Below are positions 28,229 through 38,420 of a DNA stretch of 64,000 bases, in pieces (the stretch's first letter is position 1; every line of letters starts with the position of its first letter). The position numbers and the translations under genes were made by a program. The stretch spans positions 53,088 to 117,087 of the forward strand of contig NZ_QICI01000044.1 of NCBI RefSeq assembly GCF_004119445.1, written 5' to 3'. The notes below the pieces were generated by a model that worked only from the letters and a program-made list of their open reading frames with translations, was not told the origin of the DNA and ran no database searches. Source of the stretch: Chryseobacterium sp. CH21 (GTDB taxonomy: Bacteria; Bacteroidota; Bacteroidia; Flavobacteriales; Weeksellaceae).

Positions 28229-29815
28229 ATGGCGCAGAAAGAAACATTATCATCCCTGACACACGGAAACTTTGCAAAAGAATTGTCTATTGCGGATGGA
28301 AAAATGCCTCCCAATGCAGTGGATTTCGAAAGACTTGTTATCGGAACTTTTTTGATTGACAAAAAAGGTCTTGACCATTCCATTGACCTTCTCACCCCGG
28401 AAGTATTCTATGACCCGAGACATCAGGTCATCTTTTCTACCATCCTGAAACTTTATGAGGGAAACCAACCGGTAGACTTAATGACGATTATTCAGAATTT
28501 AAAAAAAGAAGATAAACTAAGCCAGGCAGGAGGTGACCACTATATCATTGACCTGACGATGGGGGTAAGTTCATCTGCCCATATTGAATATCATGTACGT
28601 GTTATTCTTGAAAAATACATTTTAAGAAGCCTTATTAATGTTTCCGCTAACGTTATTGATTCCTCCTACAAAGAATCAACGGATGTTTTTGAACTTTTGG
28701 ACAAAGCAGAACAATCCTTTTTCGAAATCACCAACGGAACGATCAAGAAGGGATTTGATACAGCCAATTCATTGGTAAAACAGGCTATTGATACTATTAA
28801 ATCTTTAAAAGATAAAGAGGGGCTTTCAGGGGTTCCTTCAGGATTCCGAGATGTAGACAAGGAAACCGGTGGATGGCAGAATTCTGACCTTATCATTATT
28901 GCCGCCCGTCCCGCGATGGGTAAAACAGCATTCCTTCTTTCCATGGCAAGAAATATTGCGGTAGGCCACAAAGTCCCTATGGCTCTTTTCTCTCTCGAGA
29001 TGGCATCTGTACAGCTGATCACCAGAATGATTGCTTCCGAAACAAGGATTTCTTCTGAGAAATTAAGAAAAGGAACTTTGGATGATGAAGAATGGCAGAG
29101 ACTATTCTCCAATGTATCTGAATTGGAAAATGCTCCTTTATATATTGACGAAACACCTTCCCTTTCCATCTTCGACTTCCGTGCAAAATGCCGAAGACTG
29201 GTAATGCAGCATGGAGTAAGAATCATCATGGTCGATTACCTTCAGCTGATGACAGCAGGAAGCAGCGGCGGAAAAGGAGTCGGAAACCGTGAACAGGAGA
29301 TCTCCATGATTTCCCGTTCATTAAAAGCCATTGCTAAAGAACTTAACGTTCCGGTAATTGCCCTTTCCCAGCTTTCAAGAAGTGTGGAAGCCCGTCCCGG
29401 AAAAAGACCTCAGCTTTCTGACCTGAGGGAATCCGGAGCGATTGAGCAGGATGCGGATATTGTATCTTTTATCTTCAGACCGGAATATTATAAAATTACC
29501 GTTTGGGATAATGATGAAGAGGGACAGGAAACCTCTACGGAAAACCAGGCTGAGCTGATCATTGCAAAGCATAGAAATGGTGCTACTGCGGATGTCAGAT
29601 TATCTTTCTTGAAACATTTTGCAAAATTCGGGGATATTGAAGCAGCAATGGATGGTGCCGGAGGCGGATATCCTTCCAACTTTGGAGAACCGAGTGGCTT
29701 TGACAAAATTAAAACAACAATTCAGCCAGGGGCAGCATTTGACCTTCCGGACAGCTCAAAACTTTCAGGTTCATCAATGAATGACTTTGATGATGATGAT
29801 GATTTCCCGTTTTAA
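28229..29815 (+). CDS. dnaB: Replicative DNA helicase DnaB
   Basis: A 528-residue hexameric helicase that unwinds DNA ahead of the replication fork. The N-terminal domain (MPPNAVDFERLVIGTFLID) matches the primase-interacting DnaB-N fold. The C-terminal RecA-like domain has Walker A ARPAMGKTAF at about residue 225, the H2 region MVDYLQLM, SQLSRSVEARPGKRP and LRESGAIEQDADIV. The acidic tail DDDDDFPF recalls protein-interaction tails of replication proteins such as SSB, and is common in flavobacterial DnaB. It lies between two pairs of T9SS protein genes with no functional link; rnhA follows 62 nt later. Confidence 0.97.
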   Translation: MAQKETLSSLTHGNFAKELSIADGKMPPNAVDFERLVIGTFLIDKKGLDHSIDLLTPEVFYDPRHQVIFSTILKLYEGNQPVDLMTIIQNLKKEDKLSQAGGDHYIIDLTMGVSSSAHIEYHVRVILEKYILRSLINVSANVIDSSYKESTDVFELLDKAEQSFFEITNGTIKKGFDTANSLVKQAIDTIKSLKDKEGLSGVPSGFRDVDKETGGWQNSDLIIIAARPAMGKTAFLLSMARNIAVGHKVPMALFSLEMASVQLITRMIASETRISSEKLRKGTLDDEEWQRLFSNVSELENAPLYIDETPSLSIFDFRAKCRRLVMQHGVRIIMVDYLQLMTAGSSGGKGVGNREQEISMISRSLKAIAKELNVPVIALSQLSRSVEARPGKRPQLSDLRESGAIEQDADIVSFIFRPEYYKITVWDNDEEGQETSTENQAELIIAKHRNGATADVRLSFLKHFAKFGDIEAAMDGAGGGYPSNFGEPSGFDKIKTTIQPGAAFDLPDSSKLSGSSMNDFDDDDDFPF

Positions 29816-29877
29816 AATAAGGGAATTTAAACCCAATTCAGTTTAATTTTACATAACTCAACTTTTAAAAAGCAGAC

Positions 29878-30354
29878 TTGAGAATCGAAATTTATACCGA
29901 CGGGGCTTGCAGCGGAAATCCGGGAAAAGGCGGATATGGAATTCTCATGCGTGTTCCTGAAAAAAACTATCAGAAAACATTTTCCAAAGGTTTTCGAAAA
30001 ACCACCAACAACAGAATGGAACTTCTGGCCGTCATCACTGCACTGGAAAAATTGAAATCAACAGAAAATGAGATCCATGTGTATACTGACAGCAAGTACG
30101 TATCTGATGCAATCAATCAAAACTGGATTGCAGGATGGATCAAAAGAGGCTGGAAAAATGTGAAGAACCCGGATCTCTGGAAAAAATTCGTTGAACTGTA
30201 TCATAAACATACCCCTAAAATGCATTGGGTAAAAGGACATGCGGGTCACTTTGAAAACGAGCTCTGCGATAAACTAGCCGTGGCTGCAGCCAATTCTACG
30301 GATCTTGAAATTGACACCTATTTTGAGGGGCTCGACTCCAATTCTCTTTTTTAG
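29878..30354 (+). CDS. rnhA: Ribonuclease HI, TTG start
   Basis: A 158-residue nuclease that cuts the RNA strand of RNA-DNA hybrids. The four-carboxylate site is complete: Asp8 in YTDGACSGNPGKGG, Glu48 in NRMELLAVI, Asp71 in VYTDSKYVSDAI, and Asp131 in ENELCDKLA, plus the His loop KGHAGHFE. No ATG exists at the family start: an in-frame stop lies at 29866 and the first codon that keeps the conserved RIEIYTDGA strand is TTG at 29878. Start at TTG is therefore chosen. The neighbour dnaB is also a replication gene. Confidence 0.95.
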   Translation: MRIEIYTDGACSGNPGKGGYGILMRVPEKNYQKTFSKGFRKTTNNRMELLAVITALEKLKSTENEIHVYTDSKYVSDAINQNWIAGWIKRGWKNVKNPDLWKKFVELYHKHTPKMHWVKGHAGHFENELCDKLAVAAANSTDLEIDTYFEGLDSNSLF

Positions 30355-30518
30355 GCTTATTTAAAACAAATCCAAAGCGCCCGCTCAACATTTACCATTT
30401 CAACAGAAGAAATAAGTTTTATTAAAAAATAATTAAAATTTTTAACAGATTTAACATTAAATACATATTATTTAATTGGGATTTAATATCTTTACACATT
30501 AATCTAAGTCCCATCTAC

Positions 30519-32776
30519 ATGAATAAAAATCTATTATTGTATTTATCTGTTTTTTTACTCTGTATAGCCGGGAAGTCCTCCGCCCAGACTTATCAGCTTA
30601 TCGGAAACCCAGTGACTACTACTGGATGGACGATGGTCTCGCCTACTCAGGTAAACACAGATTTCATCCAGCTCACTCCGGATACCAACAACCAATCTGG
30701 TTCTATCAGGCTGAATGATCCAATCAACTTAAAATATTGTGACAAATGGAGAGTGGAATTCGATTTCAGAATGGATTCCAACCAAACCTCAAACGGAGAT
30801 GGAATTGCCTTCTGGTATCTGGCTAATCCCCCGGTTGCAAGTGTATTAGGCTCAGGTCTTGGGGTATCTCAAAATGCAGTAGGACTTGTCGTAGGACTTG
30901 ATACTTACAACAATACCACAACCGCAACAATGAGTAAAGTACACGTTGCTTACGGACAGGTTCAAAATACAACCGACACCAATAACGTTGAATTCTTCAA
31001 TGTTCCGGGAAGCTCCTTTCACTCCCCTGATTTAAATACCACCCAACCTTTCCAGGGAGCAACTTTCAAACACGTAGAAGTGACAGCTCAGGTAGATCCT
31101 GCCGCTCCTACCAACTGGATTATCAAAATAACCATAGATGGTAATGTAATTTGTAACCAGTCTTTTGCTCCTTCGGGCACGGCTGCTGCAATGACCGTAG
31201 GATATTTTGGATTTTCAGCATCTACAGGAGGAGCAAGATCAAGACATTCTATTAAAAATGTAAAAATTTATACTGATAAAGTTCCTATTCTACAGAATTC
31301 AGCAACACAATCTTTCTGTCCTAATCCTACAACAGGATATGGATCTGTAAACCTGACGACTTTCAATTCGCAATTTGTAAGCAACCCTTCGAATTATACA
31401 TTTACGTATTATCCTTTTGGCAGCTCAACACCTATTGCCAATCCGACCAATTATCAGTTCAATGCTAATGCAACTGTTACCGTTGTTATTAAAGATAATG
31501 CAGGGCTCCTTTGTGATAATCCGGATGGTAAAATCTTATTGGTTCTGGCCCCTTTCAAAGCTGAAGATAAAACCATTACGGTATGTAATAACAACAAAGC
31601 GGGAACTGCCGCTTTCAATCTGAATACTGCACCCGTTACTACCGTTCTGGGAGTGACTAAAAAATACTACAAAACGCTGGCAGACCTCAATGCAGATATG
31701 AATGAGATTCAAAACCCTGACAATTACATATCTGCTCCCGGAGTAGTTTATGCAAAAGTAACAACCCCTCAGGGATGTACAGGTTCTGCAAAGATTACAC
31801 TGGCATTTTATGCAGATACCCCCGTAAAAGAAGCTACTTTAAGATCATGCTTCATTGAAAATAATATCACGAGTGCTATCTTTAATTTAACTTCGGCAGA
31901 CGTTACCTCTTTAGGAACTGGTGCCGCAAAAAATATTACAGTTCTATAGCGAATGCCTTAGATGGTGTGAATGAAATTATGAATCCTCTTCAGTATTTAT
32001 CTACAAGCACTGCTGTGTATGCAAAAGTTACTGATGCCAACGGATGTTTTAATATTGCTAAAATCAATCTTATTGTATTGCCGCCTGTGACATCTTCCGT
32101 TCTGAAAGACAAAACCATTTGTATTGGTGAAAAAACAGATCTGGATGCAGGCCCTGGATTTAATGGCTACGAATGGAGCACTGGAGCAACTACCTCATCT
32201 ATAAAGGATGTAGGAGTGGGAACTTATTGGGTAAAACTTAAAACCGGTAATTGTATCACTACGCAAATCGTCAATGTAAAAGCATCTGCAAATCCTGTGA
32301 TCTCCAGCATTGATATTGACAACAACACAATAACTGTAAATGCAGCAGGAGGAACTCCTCCCTACCAATTTTCTTTGGACGGAGTCAACTGGCAGACCAG
32401 CAATATATTCACAGGACTGGCAAGGGGAGAAGTAAGAGTATATGTAAAAGATTTTTACAATTGCACACCTGTTGAAGTTCAGATTACCGTACCAAATCTG
32501 ATTAACGCCATTACACCAAACGGCGATAACGTAAACGATTTCATTGACTATTCAGCACTCGCTTATAAGAAAAACCTCATCTTCATTGTCTACGACAGAT
32601 ATGGTAATAAACTATACGAAGCTGGCAAAATGAGAAACTTCACTTGGGACGGAACCGCTTCCGGTAAAAAAGTTCTTACAGGAACTTACTGGTACACCAT
32701 CTCATGGAACGAAAACAATAAAGACAATACTGAAACTAAATACTCAGGCTGGGTATTGGTTAAAAACAGAGAATAA
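30519..32776 (+). pseudogene. T9SS type B protein with L-type lectin domain, frameshifted
   Basis: A secreted protein of about 752 residues when repaired. After the signal peptide (ending GKSSAQ) an L-type (legume-like) lectin beta-sandwich covers about 25-245: YCDKWRVEFDFRMD, GDGIAFWYLANPP, the metal/sugar region GLVVGLDTYNNTT and VGYFGFSASTGG. Then come the CNNNKAGTAAFNL repeat modules, YEWSTGATTSSI and the type B sorting domain ending SGWVLVKNRE. The break at nt 31949 is caused by one missing A in the six-A run at 31928-31933; restoring it reads AAKKYYSSIANALDG and joins the next frame. Likely a carbohydrate-binding surface protein exported by T9SS. Confidence 0.9.
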
Positions 32777-32787
32777 ATTTTACTATC

Positions 32788-32816
32788 AGAAACTACCTCA
32801 TTTGGGGTAGTTTCGG
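32788..32816 (+). terminator. Terminator hairpin after the first T9SS lectin
   Basis: GAAACTACC / GGTAGTTTC around an eight-base loop (TCATTTGG). The T tail is weak (CGGTATT), so confidence is moderate. Confidence 0.55.
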
Positions 32817-32935
32817 TATTAAAAAAAGGATCTGCCCAATCAGAGATTGGGAATTGACATTCCTTTTATCACCAATTCAAACATAAAAAACAATTTTAAA
32901 TCTAAGATTAAGTATAACATCACAATCCATCCACT

Positions 32936-35194
32936 ATGAAAAAAGATATACTCATTTTTGTACTGACTATCTTATTATGCTTGCCGGGAAGATTATTTTC
33001 ACAAACCTACCAACTTACCGGAAACCCTGTAAATACAACGGGCTGGGATCTTGTCTCTGATGCTATCGTAAGCGGAGACTTTGTAAGACTTACAACGGAT
33101 CAGACCAGCAAATATGGAGCGGTAAAATTATCCACCCCAATCACCCTTAGCTATTGTGATAAATGGAAAGTGGAATTCGACTTCAGAATTGACGGAAATG
33201 GAACCACACAGTTCGGAAAAGGAGACGGTTTTACTTTCTGGTATCTTGCCAATCCACCAACAGGTTTCGTATCAGGAGGAGGATTAGGTATTCCTGCCAA
33301 TGCTTCCGGATTGATGGTTGGTTTTGATATTTTCAACAATACCACAGAAGGCCAGATGAGTAAAGTTCACATCCTTTATGGCACTAATAATACAGCAGGT
33401 AACAATATTGAATACAATACTACGCCTGGAAGCACATTCCACTCTCCGGACCTTATTGCCACTCAGCCATTTGTAGGAGATACTTACAGACACGTTGAAG
33501 TAAATGGAGAAACAGATCTTACCAACCCAACAAACTGGATTATCAAAGTTAGAATCAACGGGGTACTTATTGTAGACCAGTCTTTTGCTCCTTCCGGAGG
33601 TGCCGTAGGAATGTCACAAGGATATTTTGGTTTCTCTGCAGCAACCGGAGGTGCCAGTGCAAGACATTCTATTAAAGACGTAAAAGTTTTCGTGGATAAG
33701 GTTCCTATCTTAAGCAATACTGTAACTCCATTCGTTTGTACAAATCCAGCAACTGGAAATGGCACAGTAGACCTTACTTCTTATAATTCTCAATTTGTAA
33801 ATAATCCTGGAAATTATATTTTCACTTATTACGTATTGGGAAGTTCTACTCCTATTGCTAATCCTACAGCTTTCCAGTATTCAGGAAATACTACTATAAA
33901 AGTCATCGTAAAAGACCCAAGCTCCACTCTTTGTGATAATGGTGACGGAGTTATTCAGCTTAACCCCACTCCATTTGCAGCAACGGATGCCACTCTTACC
34001 GGGTGTAATAACAACAATGCTGGAACAGCAACCTTTGATCTTAACTCTGCAGCTGTCACCACTGTTGCTGGAGTAACCAAGGAATTCTATCCTACATTAT
34101 ATGATCTTAATAATGGCACAAACCTGATTACAAATCCATCTGCTTATGCTTCCGCTGCAGCAACAATATATGTAAAAGTAACAACCCCTCAAGGCTGTGT
34201 AAGTACATCTAAAGTTACCCTGAACATTTATCCTGTTGTAGTTGTGAATGATGTTGAGATCAAATCATGTTTTATTGAGACCAATCCATCTATGGCTTCT
34301 TTCAATCTTGTAGCAGCTGTAGTTTCTCAAGGTGGACTCACAAAAGAATATTATCCATCATTAACTGATGCTATCAGTGGAACTAACGCAATTTCAACTC
34401 CAACGGCATACATTGCTCCTAATGGAGTAGCTTATATTAAAGTTTTCAGTGCAAATGGATGTTATGCTATTGCTAAAGTTACTTTAACGGTAATACCTCC
34501 TGTTTTCTCAAGAACTCTGCATGATCAAACCATCTGTATTGAAAACACAACAACATTAGATGCTGGAGCTGGTTTCAAAAGCTACGAATGGAGCACCGGA
34601 GCTACCACTCAATCCATCAAGAATGTAGGAGTTGGTACTTATTGGGTAAAACTTAAAACCGGAGATTGTATCGCTACACAGAAAGTAACCGTATACCCTT
34701 CTGACAATCCGGTTATTACCACTGTTGATATTTCAGGAAGCACAGTAACGATATATGCTAATGGCGGAACTCCTCCTTATCAGTATTCTATGGATAATAT
34801 CAATTGGCAGGATTCCCATATATTTACCAACATTGCCAGAGGAGAAGCTAAAGTATATGTAAGAGACGGATACAATTGTATTCCTGTTGAAATCAATATC
34901 ACAGTTCCTAATCTTATCAATGTGATTACGCCTAATGATGATGGTATTAATGATTTTGTAGATTATTCTGCATTAGCCAATAAACAAAATCTGGAAATAG
35001 CAATTTTTGACAGATATGGCTATAAAATGTTCCAGGCAGATAAAACCAATGGCTACAAATGGGCAGGTACCACCAATGGAAGCAAAAAAGTTCCTACAGG
35101 AAATTACTGGTATTCTGTTTCATGGAATGAAAATAATAAAAACAGTACTCCGATAAAATTCTCAGGCTGGATTGTTGTAAAAAACAGAGAATAA
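32936..35194 (+). CDS. T9SS type B protein with L-type lectin domain, intact paralog
   Basis: A 752-residue intact sister of the previous lectin. The signal peptide ends RLFSQ; the lectin domain (about 25-250) has YCDKWKVEFDFRID, GDGFTFWYLANPP, GLMVGFDIFNNTT and QGYFGFSAATGG. Repeat modules carry C-N-N-N-N-A-G-T-A, CFIETNPSMASFNL and ANGCYAIAKVTL, then YEWSTGATTQSI and the type B sorting domain from VITPNDDGINDFVDYSAL. Its C-terminal domain (KQNLEIAIFDRYGYK, FSGWIVVKNRE) is closer to T9SS protein 1 than to the neighbouring lectin, a sign of domain exchange. It probably binds sugars on host, prey or biofilm surfaces. Confidence 0.9.
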   Translation: MKKDILIFVLTILLCLPGRLFSQTYQLTGNPVNTTGWDLVSDAIVSGDFVRLTTDQTSKYGAVKLSTPITLSYCDKWKVEFDFRIDGNGTTQFGKGDGFTFWYLANPPTGFVSGGGLGIPANASGLMVGFDIFNNTTEGQMSKVHILYGTNNTAGNNIEYNTTPGSTFHSPDLIATQPFVGDTYRHVEVNGETDLTNPTNWIIKVRINGVLIVDQSFAPSGGAVGMSQGYFGFSAATGGASARHSIKDVKVFVDKVPILSNTVTPFVCTNPATGNGTVDLTSYNSQFVNNPGNYIFTYYVLGSSTPIANPTAFQYSGNTTIKVIVKDPSSTLCDNGDGVIQLNPTPFAATDATLTGCNNNNAGTATFDLNSAAVTTVAGVTKEFYPTLYDLNNGTNLITNPSAYASAAATIYVKVTTPQGCVSTSKVTLNIYPVVVVNDVEIKSCFIETNPSMASFNLVAAVVSQGGLTKEYYPSLTDAISGTNAISTPTAYIAPNGVAYIKVFSANGCYAIAKVTLTVIPPVFSRTLHDQTICIENTTTLDAGAGFKSYEWSTGATTQSIKNVGVGTYWVKLKTGDCIATQKVTVYPSDNPVITTVDISGSTVTIYANGGTPPYQYSMDNINWQDSHIFTNIARGEAKVYVRDGYNCIPVEINITVPNLINVITPNDDGINDFVDYSALANKQNLEIAIFDRYGYKMFQADKTNGYKWAGTTNGSKKVPTGNYWYSVSWNENNKNSTPIKFSGWIVVKNRE

Positions 35195-35212
35195 TTACAC
35201 TTTCCAACACAT

Positions 35213-35248
35213 CAAAAGAATCACCCCGACAGCCGGGGTGATTTTTTG
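35213..35248 (+). terminator. Rho-independent terminator after the second T9SS lectin
   Basis: AATCACCCC / GGGGTGATT with a seven-base loop, followed by TTTT; nearly the same hairpin as that after T9SS protein 2. Confidence 0.9.
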
Positions 35249-35303
35249 TATAAACAGGCAGGAGATATTTCATTTTAAAAGCGCTTTATTCGTATTCAAT
35301 TCT

Positions 35304-35311
35304 TAAATTTG
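35304..35311 (+). promoter_or_regulatory. -7 box directly before the nitroreductase gene
   Basis: TAAATTTG matches TAnnTTTG and ends four bases before the ATG at 35316, as at the GH3, dnaB and xrtF genes. Confidence 0.45.
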
Positions 35312-35315
35312 TGCT

Positions 35316-35942
35316 ATGAATTATTTGGAAGCTTTAAGCAGAAGATATTCTGTAAAAAAATTCAATCATCAGATTATTCCTCAGGAAACTCTTCACAACA
35401 TTCTTGAGTCAGGAAAACTGTCTGCCAGTTCGCTGGGACTTCAACCCTATAAAATTGTGATTGTTGAGAGTGAGGAAATGAAGCAGAAACTGATTCCGGC
35501 TTTCTATAATCCTTCTCAGATTTCTACCTGTTCTCATCTTATTGTTATTATTTCAAAAAAAATCATTGAAGAGAATTATATCCGGGGTTATTTTAATCAT
35601 ATTTCTGAAGTAAGAGATACTCCTGTTGAAAAACTGGACCCATTTAGAAACAGTATTAATCAGCATATTACACAAAAAACACAGGATGAAATTTTCAATT
35701 GGGCAGAAAAACAGTCTTATATAGTATTAGCCAATCTTATGTATGCGGCGGCTATTGAAAATATAGACTCTTGTCCTATGGAAGGTTTCCGTCAGGAACT
35801 GATAGAAGAAATTCTAGATATCAATCCTGAAGCAGAAAAAGTAACCGTTACCCTCGCTTTAGGCTACCGTTCTGAAGAAGACCTCTTCCAGCACATGAAA
35901 AAAGTAAGAAAACCAAACGAAAAATTGTTTAAATTTATTTAA
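35316..35942 (+). CDS. NAD(P)H-dependent nitroreductase family oxidoreductase (NfsB-like)
   Basis: A 208-residue FMN enzyme. The N-terminus (RRYSVKKFNHQII) carries the Arg-Arg-Ser FMN-phosphate contact of the nitroreductase fold, SASSLGLQPYKIVIV follows with the substrate-side Ser/Gln, and CPMEGF plus ALGYRSEED complete the C-terminal cofactor region. Such enzymes reduce nitroaromatics, quinones or flavins with NAD(P)H; the natural substrate is usually unknown. It is followed 31 nt later by nadB, but a strong terminator and its own -7 box lie upstream, so it may lead the NAD gene operon. Confidence 0.88.
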   Translation: MNYLEALSRRYSVKKFNHQIIPQETLHNILESGKLSASSLGLQPYKIVIVESEEMKQKLIPAFYNPSQISTCSHLIVIISKKIIEENYIRGYFNHISEVRDTPVEKLDPFRNSINQHITQKTQDEIFNWAEKQSYIVLANLMYAAAIENIDSCPMEGFRQELIEEILDINPEAEKVTVTLALGYRSEEDLFQHMKKVRKPNEKLFKFI

Positions 35943-35973
35943 TATTTTAAACGATTGTACCTAAAGTAAGCAT

Positions 35974-37545
35974 ATGATAAAAGCGGATGTATTAGTAATC
36001 GGTTCCGGCATTTCCGGACTTTCCTATGCCATTAAAGTTTCTGAACAGCTCCCTGATGCCAAAATCATTATTGTAACAAAATCTGACGAAGACGAAAGCA
36101 ACACCAAATATGCACAAGGCGGTCTGGCTGTCGTTACAGATTTCCAGAACGATAATTTTCAAAAGCATATTGATGACACCATGCGTGCCGGAGACGGAGA
36201 AAATAAGCGTGATGTTGTAGAGATGGTGGTAAGAGAAGCCCCTGCAAGGTTCAACGAAATTGTAGAATGGGGTGCTCAGTTCGATATGAAGAACGGCAAA
36301 TTTGCTTTAGGAAGAGAAGGAGGCCATACTGAAAACAGAATCGTCCACCACAAAGATATCACAGGTTTTGAGATTGAGCGTGCTTTACTGCAAACAGCCA
36401 ATAGCAGCCCGAATATTGAAATCCTTGATCATCATTATGTCATAGATATTATTACACAGCATCATGTTCCCGGAAAAGAACTCAATGAAGGAGATATCCA
36501 TTGCTATGGTGCCTATATTTTGGATGAAAAGTCCAAAACAATCAAAAAAATCACGTCTAAAATAACACTGGTTGCCACAGGAGGTGCCGGACATGTTTAT
36601 AAAAATACAACCAACCCAACCATTGCCACAGGAGACGGAATTGCTTTTGTAGCCCGTGCAAAAGGAATGGTTTCCAATATGCAATATTATCAGTTTCACC
36701 CAACAGCTTTGTACAGCAAAATGGATGGAATGTTGTTTTTAATTTCAGAAGCCGTTCGTGGAGACGGAGCAAAATTAAGAACCAAAAGAGGCGAAAAATT
36801 CATGCATAAATATGATGAGCGTGAAGAACTAGCATCAAGAGATATTGTAGCAAGAGCAATTGACGCCGAAATGAAAATTACCGGAGACGAATTTGTAGGT
36901 TTGGATTGCAAGGAAATGAATCATGAAAAATTCCTGGAACATTTCCCGAATATTTATAAGAAATGCAAAGACGAAGGAATTGATCCATTTACCCAATTAA
37001 TCCCTGTGGTACCCGCCTGTCATTATCTGATGGGAGGAATTGAAGTAGACAGGGACGGACAGTCTTCCATCAGAAATCTTTTCGCGGTAGGAGAATGTAC
37101 CAATTCAGGATTACATGGCGCTAACAGACTTGCATCTAACTCATTGTTGGAAGGTTTAGTTTTTGGACATAATGCTGCTATGAAAACAGGAGCACTTCTG
37201 AATGAAAACAGTTTCAACTTTGATGATCTGAAAGCCGTTCCGGAATGGAATGAAGAAGGAATGAAAATCATGGACGAAATGGTGATCGTGAGCTACCTCA
37301 GAAAACAGCTTCAGGAAATGATGAGCGATCTTGTAGGTATTGTAAGAAGCAACAGACGTCTTAATATGGCGTTGCAGAAACATCAGGAGATTGCAGCCGC
37401 TGTTGACGAAATCTACCACTACTCTATTCTTTCTCCACAACTTTCAGAATTAAGAAACTTAACAACAGTTGCCCACCTCATTATTACCCAATCTATGGAA
37501 ATGACAGAGAACAAGGGAGCATTTTATAATAAAGATTTAGTCTAA
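35974..37545 (+). CDS. nadB: L-aspartate oxidase
   Basis: A 523-residue FAD enzyme that oxidises L-aspartate to iminoaspartate, the first step of de novo NAD synthesis. The FAD motif VLVIGSGISGLSYAIKV is at the start; the substrate domain has NTKYAQGGLAVV, GREGGHTENRIVHHKD, QFHPTALY, RGDGAKLRTKRGEKFMH and the family marker LHGANRLASNSLLEGLVFG, with ACHYLMGGIEVD before it. The next gene, nadC, acts later in the same pathway and starts 12 nt downstream. nadA, which completes the quinolinate step, is not in the window. Confidence 0.96.
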   Translation: MIKADVLVIGSGISGLSYAIKVSEQLPDAKIIIVTKSDEDESNTKYAQGGLAVVTDFQNDNFQKHIDDTMRAGDGENKRDVVEMVVREAPARFNEIVEWGAQFDMKNGKFALGREGGHTENRIVHHKDITGFEIERALLQTANSSPNIEILDHHYVIDIITQHHVPGKELNEGDIHCYGAYILDEKSKTIKKITSKITLVATGGAGHVYKNTTNPTIATGDGIAFVARAKGMVSNMQYYQFHPTALYSKMDGMLFLISEAVRGDGAKLRTKRGEKFMHKYDEREELASRDIVARAIDAEMKITGDEFVGLDCKEMNHEKFLEHFPNIYKKCKDEGIDPFTQLIPVVPACHYLMGGIEVDRDGQSSIRNLFAVGECTNSGLHGANRLASNSLLEGLVFGHNAAMKTGALLNENSFNFDDLKAVPEWNEEGMKIMDEMVIVSYLRKQLQEMMSDLVGIVRSNRRLNMALQKHQEIAAAVDEIYHYSILSPQLSELRNLTTVAHLIITQSMEMTENKGAFYNKDLV

Positions 37546-37557
37546 AAGCATCACACA

Positions 37558-38418
37558 ATGAAAAGACCAGCATACGTTACAGATAAAGCATTAAAGACAT
37601 TTATAAAAAATGCTCTTGAAGAAGATATTCAGGATGGTGATCATTCTACCCTATCCACTATTCCACAGGATCTTGTACAGAGTGCAAAGCTTTTAGTTAA
37701 ACAGGACTGTATTCTTGCAGGTGTTGAGCTGGCTGAAATCATTTTCAACACTTTTGATAAAAATTTAAAAGTTGAAGTTTTCATTAAAGACGGAACTCCT
37801 TGCAAGTTCGGAGATGTAGCCCTTATCGTAACAGGAAGTGCAAGATCTATCCTTTCTACGGAGAGATTCGTTCTTAACTGTATCCAAAGAATGAGCGGTA
37901 TCGCAACCCTTACTCACGACTGGGACTCAAGGTTAGTAGGTACAAAAACTAAACTTTTAGATACCAGAAAAACGACTCCCAACTTCAGAATATGCGAAAA
38001 ATGGGCTGTTGCTATTGGAGGAGGGACCAATCACAGGTATGGTCTTTATGATATGATTATGCTGAAAGACAATCACATCGATTACAACGGAAGCATCACC
38101 AATGCAGTAGCAATGGCAAAAGATTACGTTAAAAAGAATAAGAAAAAGTTAAAAATAGAAGTTGAAACCAGAAACCTTGAGGAAGTTCAGGAGGCCATCA
38201 ATGCGAAAGTTGACAGAATTATGCTTGATAATATGGATATTGAAACCATGAAGCAGGCTGTAAAAATGATCAATGGCTCATGCGAGTCCGAAGCTTCAGG
38301 AGGAATTACCCGTGATATGCTGAAAGAAATTGCTTCTACAGGAGTTACATTTATCTCTGCTGGAGCCCTTACACACTCTGCTGAGAATATAGATTTGAGT
38401 CTCAAAGCAGTGAAATAG
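37558..38418 (+). CDS. nadC: Nicotinate-nucleotide pyrophosphorylase (carboxylating)
   Basis: A 286-residue enzyme that turns quinolinate and PRPP into nicotinate mononucleotide with loss of CO2. Landmarks: ERFVLNCIQRMSGIAT, LDTRKTTPNFR (quinolinate/PRPP binding), GGGTNHRYGLYDMIMLKDNH, VETRNLEE, MLDNM, EASGGI and FISAGALTHS. It pairs with nadB in one operon (12 nt gap) and is followed by a long inverted repeat that may end the transcript. Confidence 0.97.
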   Translation: MKRPAYVTDKALKTFIKNALEEDIQDGDHSTLSTIPQDLVQSAKLLVKQDCILAGVELAEIIFNTFDKNLKVEVFIKDGTPCKFGDVALIVTGSARSILSTERFVLNCIQRMSGIATLTHDWDSRLVGTKTKLLDTRKTTPNFRICEKWAVAIGGGTNHRYGLYDMIMLKDNHIDYNGSITNAVAMAKDYVKKNKKKLKIEVETRNLEEVQEAINAKVDRIMLDNMDIETMKQAVKMINGSCESEASGGITRDMLKEIASTGVTFISAGALTHSAENIDLSLKAVK

Positions 38419-38420
38419 CA

